This document shows positions 62,377 to 64,000 of a stretch of 64,000 nt of DNA, piece after piece. The position numbers were made by a program, and so were the translations under genes. The stretch covers positions 40,644-104,643 of the forward strand of contig CAYJPA010000002.1 of assembly GCA_964371945.1 (NCBI GenBank), read 5' to 3'. The notes beneath the pieces are model-generated. The model was given only the letters and a program-made list of their open reading frames with translations, did no database searches and was not told the origin of the DNA. Positions within the stretch are counted from its first letter, which is position 1; each line of letters starts with the position of its first letter. Source of the stretch: CAYJPA01 sp964371945 (lineage in GTDB: Bacteria > Chloroflexota > Chloroflexia > Thermomicrobiales > UBA6265).

Positions 62377-63507
62377 ATGGTTGCAACTGTCGCGATGACT
62401 TCGAATGAAATCGTCGCCCCCGATCAGATCCTCGATACCCCCTGCATGGTGGTTGACGAGTCGATCATGCAGATGAATATCGACGAAATGCAATCGATGG
62501 CGAACTCGTTCGGCGTCAGTCTCCGGCCGCACATCAAAACGCACAAAACACCGCAAATAGCGCTGCGTCAGATCGCGGCAGGCGCAGTGGGCATCACCTG
62601 CGCAAAATTGGGCGAAGCCGAGGTGATGGCCGATGCCGGCATCGATGACATTTTGATCGCGTTTCCAACCGTGGGGCCGATCAAGATCAAGCGGCTCCTG
62701 ACGCTGATGGAACGAGCCAGGATCATCGTTGCGATCGATTCGCGAGAAGCCGCGAATGAGCTTTCCGCCGCGATGATCGCCGCCGAACGCACACTTGAGG
62801 TCTACATCGAAGTCGACACCGGGCAGCATCGCTCGGGCGTGCTCGCGGGCTCACTCACGACGCGGTTCGGACTTGATGTGGCACGGCTTTCCGGTTTGCG
62901 CTTGATCGGCGTTTTTAGTCACGAGGGACACGCGAACACCCAAGCGCCCGACGCGATCGCCGGCGTCGCCATCTCGGCCGGCCAGGCACTCGTCGAGACC
63001 GCGGACGAGCTTCGCCGGCAAGGGGTGGGCATTTCGGTTGTGAGTGTTGGCTCAACCCCTGCTGCCGCACTCACCCCGTCGGTTCCAGGCATCACAGAGA
63101 TGCGCCCAGGCACGTACGTGTTCAAGGACACGACCGCGTTCCGGTACGGCATTTACGGTCCGGACAGGTGCGCCGCACGAGTGGTCGCGACCGTTGTCAG
63201 CCACGCCGCGGCGGATCGGTGCATCGTTGATGCTGGATCGAAGACGCTTGCACTCGACAAGAGTTACGGCCATCCCGGTCACGGGTACATCATCGGCCAT
63301 CCCGGTGCGGTGATTCATGCCTTGAGCGAGGAGCACGGTTGGGTCGAGATTCCCGCGGGAGATCCAGGTTTCACGATCGGGCAACGGGTGGAGATCATCC
63401 CGAATCACATATGCCCATCGGTGAATCTGATGGACGATCTCTCTATCGTTCGCGATGGACATGTCACGGACATTTGGAAGGTCGCCGCCCGCGGCAAGAT
63501 CCGGTAG
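62377..63507 (+). CDS. D-threonine aldolase-like PLP enzyme (alanine racemase fold)
   Basis: 376 residues. DSD1/D-threonine aldolase family: splits D-beta-hydroxy amino acids or dehydrates D-serine. PLP lysine sits in RPHIKTHKTPQIA (about 50-62). Other family marks: GITCAKLGEAEVMA, EVDTGQHRSGV and the C-terminal metal-site area VEIIPNHICPSVNLMD, which supplies the His and Cys ligands of this group. GGAGGAGA lies 5 bases before the ATG. Aldolase versus dehydratase cannot be decided from this alone. Confidence 0.9.
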   Translation: MVATVAMTSNEIVAPDQILDTPCMVVDESIMQMNIDEMQSMANSFGVSLRPHIKTHKTPQIALRQIAAGAVGITCAKLGEAEVMADAGIDDILIAFPTVGPIKIKRLLTLMERARIIVAIDSREAANELSAAMIAAERTLEVYIEVDTGQHRSGVLAGSLTTRFGLDVARLSGLRLIGVFSHEGHANTQAPDAIAGVAISAGQALVETADELRRQGVGISVVSVGSTPAAALTPSVPGITEMRPGTYVFKDTTAFRYGIYGPDRCAARVVATVVSHAAADRCIVDAGSKTLALDKSYGHPGHGYIIGHPGAVIHALSEEHGWVEIPAGDPGFTIGQRVEIIPNHICPSVNLMDDLSIVRDGHVTDIWKVAARGKIR

Positions 63508-63901
63508 CCGCTGAGCGAAAACAAAGTCTCAACAGTTGAGGGGCCAATTCGCCCGGTGAGTGCTGAGACACTTGCTGGGCGAACTTGTTTTCTTCCTGAT
63601 TCCGCGTAACGGCAACCGCGCTGGCCGGTTCGGGAGATTACAGGTTGCGCTCCTGAAACGTGGTACGGCTATCGAAGTTTGGAGTCCTGCAATTCGCCTG
63701 GAACTCCGCCAATAACGGTTGACAAGATTATCAGTATTCCTGAATGTATTCGTACAGTGATAGCAGATAGGCACTTATGTAGAAGCTGCCTGGATGCGTT
63801 TGCGTGATCCCACGGATGTCCCCAACGGCACTCCACGGCAACATAGTGTAATGTCCCGTGCTAGGGTTGACTTACGGTGATCGCTATGGTAGACTGTCGT
63901 C
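63508..63901. other. intergenic region before the transposase
   Basis: 394 bases. The first part has no recognised feature. The last 60 bases carry the promoter of the transposase and probably the left end of the insertion element. The word TAGTGTAATGTCCCG (about 63844-63858) is a candidate end, because IS630-type elements insert at TA. The minus-strand open frame at 63529-63774 has no family likeness. Confidence 0.4.
63867..63895 (+). promoter_or_regulatory. promoter of the transposase, predicted leaderless
   Basis: TTGACT, 17-bp spacer, TAGACT (63890-63895). The ATG at 63902 lies only 6 bases beyond the -10, so the message would begin at or next to the start codon. Confidence 0.5.
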
Positions 63902-64000
63902 ATGACAAGGCGATCAGGGGTGGTGACAGTCTCAGCAGGTGATCGGGTCGAGTTGGAGCGGCTGGTCCGCTCCGGCAAGACCGAGCAACGGGTCGCCTTG
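63902..64000 (+). mobile_element. IS630-like transposase, N-terminal 33 codons (runs off the window)
   Basis: The reading frame begins MTRRSGVVTVSAGDRVELER and continues as LVRSGKTEQRVALR in the last codons. The E-L-E-R-L-V-R-S-x-K-T-x-Q-R-x-x-L pattern is the start of the helix-turn-helix in IS630-family transposases. The catalytic DDE part is outside the window. The call rests on this short stretch only. Confidence 0.55.

Noticed and set aside
63529..63774. 81-residue minus-strand frame with cysteines
   Set aside because: No recognisable motif pattern beyond scattered Cys, no ribosome-binding site; treated as intergenic.
1..64000. CRISPR array, tRNA or rRNA genes
   Set aside because: No regularly spaced repeat-spacer array and no tRNA-like or rRNA-like sequence was recognised on reading; a covariance-model tRNA search would settle the tRNA point.

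Overview
The window is high-GC bacterial DNA. Its gene content points to the Chloroflexota, most likely Thermomicrobia/Sphaerobacter relatives: Tat-type solute-binding proteins, BMP and peptide ABC systems, a class F-like sortase, HAF-repeat secreted proteins, hydantoinase/oxoprolinase genes and LuxR regulators with AAA domains. This placement is inferred from protein character; there is no rRNA gene here. I found no tRNA, rRNA or CRISPR array.

Layout. 1-2.1 kb: the N-terminus of a class V aminotransferase and a lone peptide-type solute-binding protein. 2.1-11.5 kb: Hsp20, a secreted four-repeat protein, a Cys/Met-metabolism PLP enzyme, a TetR-MFS pair whose MFS gene carries an in-frame stop, proS and a first HAF-repeat gene. 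11.7-17.7 kb: a complete sugar-type ABC importer plus an M20 peptidase, on the minus strand from a strong sigma-A-like promoter. 17.8-29.6 kb: hyuA and hyuB, separated by 7.8 kb holding four more HAF-repeat genes, a decayed second hyuA end, a DUF4160-DUF2442 pair and a dead LLM monooxygenase. 29.7-33.1 kb: slipin and NfeD, then a fused succinate dehydrogenase anchor. 33.1-34.2 kb is non-coding and repeat-rich. 34.2-40.2 kb: SnoaL-like and DUF4375 proteins and a complete BMP-type (nucleoside-like) ABC importer. 40.4-43.7 kb: two adjacent LuxR/AAA regulator genes, the first frameshifted and the second largely deleted. 44.1-51.4 kb: an F420-type LLM oxidoreductase, a serine hydrolase, a peptide importer without ATPases and threonine synthase. 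51.4-64 kb: a small element with terminal inverted repeats, a sortase, an arabinose-releasing GH127-GH51 operon, an M1 peptidase, MsrB, a PduO-type adenosyltransferase, a Gfo/Idh/MocA oxidoreductase, double-GNAT, HAD and D-threonine-aldolase-like proteins, and the first 33 codons of an IS630-like transposase.

The genes suggest a heterotroph living on imported sugars, peptides, nucleosides, hydantoin- or oxoproline-like compounds and arabinan fragments. The most unusual parts are the HAF-repeat array that separates hyuA from hyuB, and the number of recently damaged genes (MFS, LLM, two LuxR, hyuA copy) in about 36 kb. Several dispersed hairpin repeats lie between genes, some of them inside ABC transporter operons.
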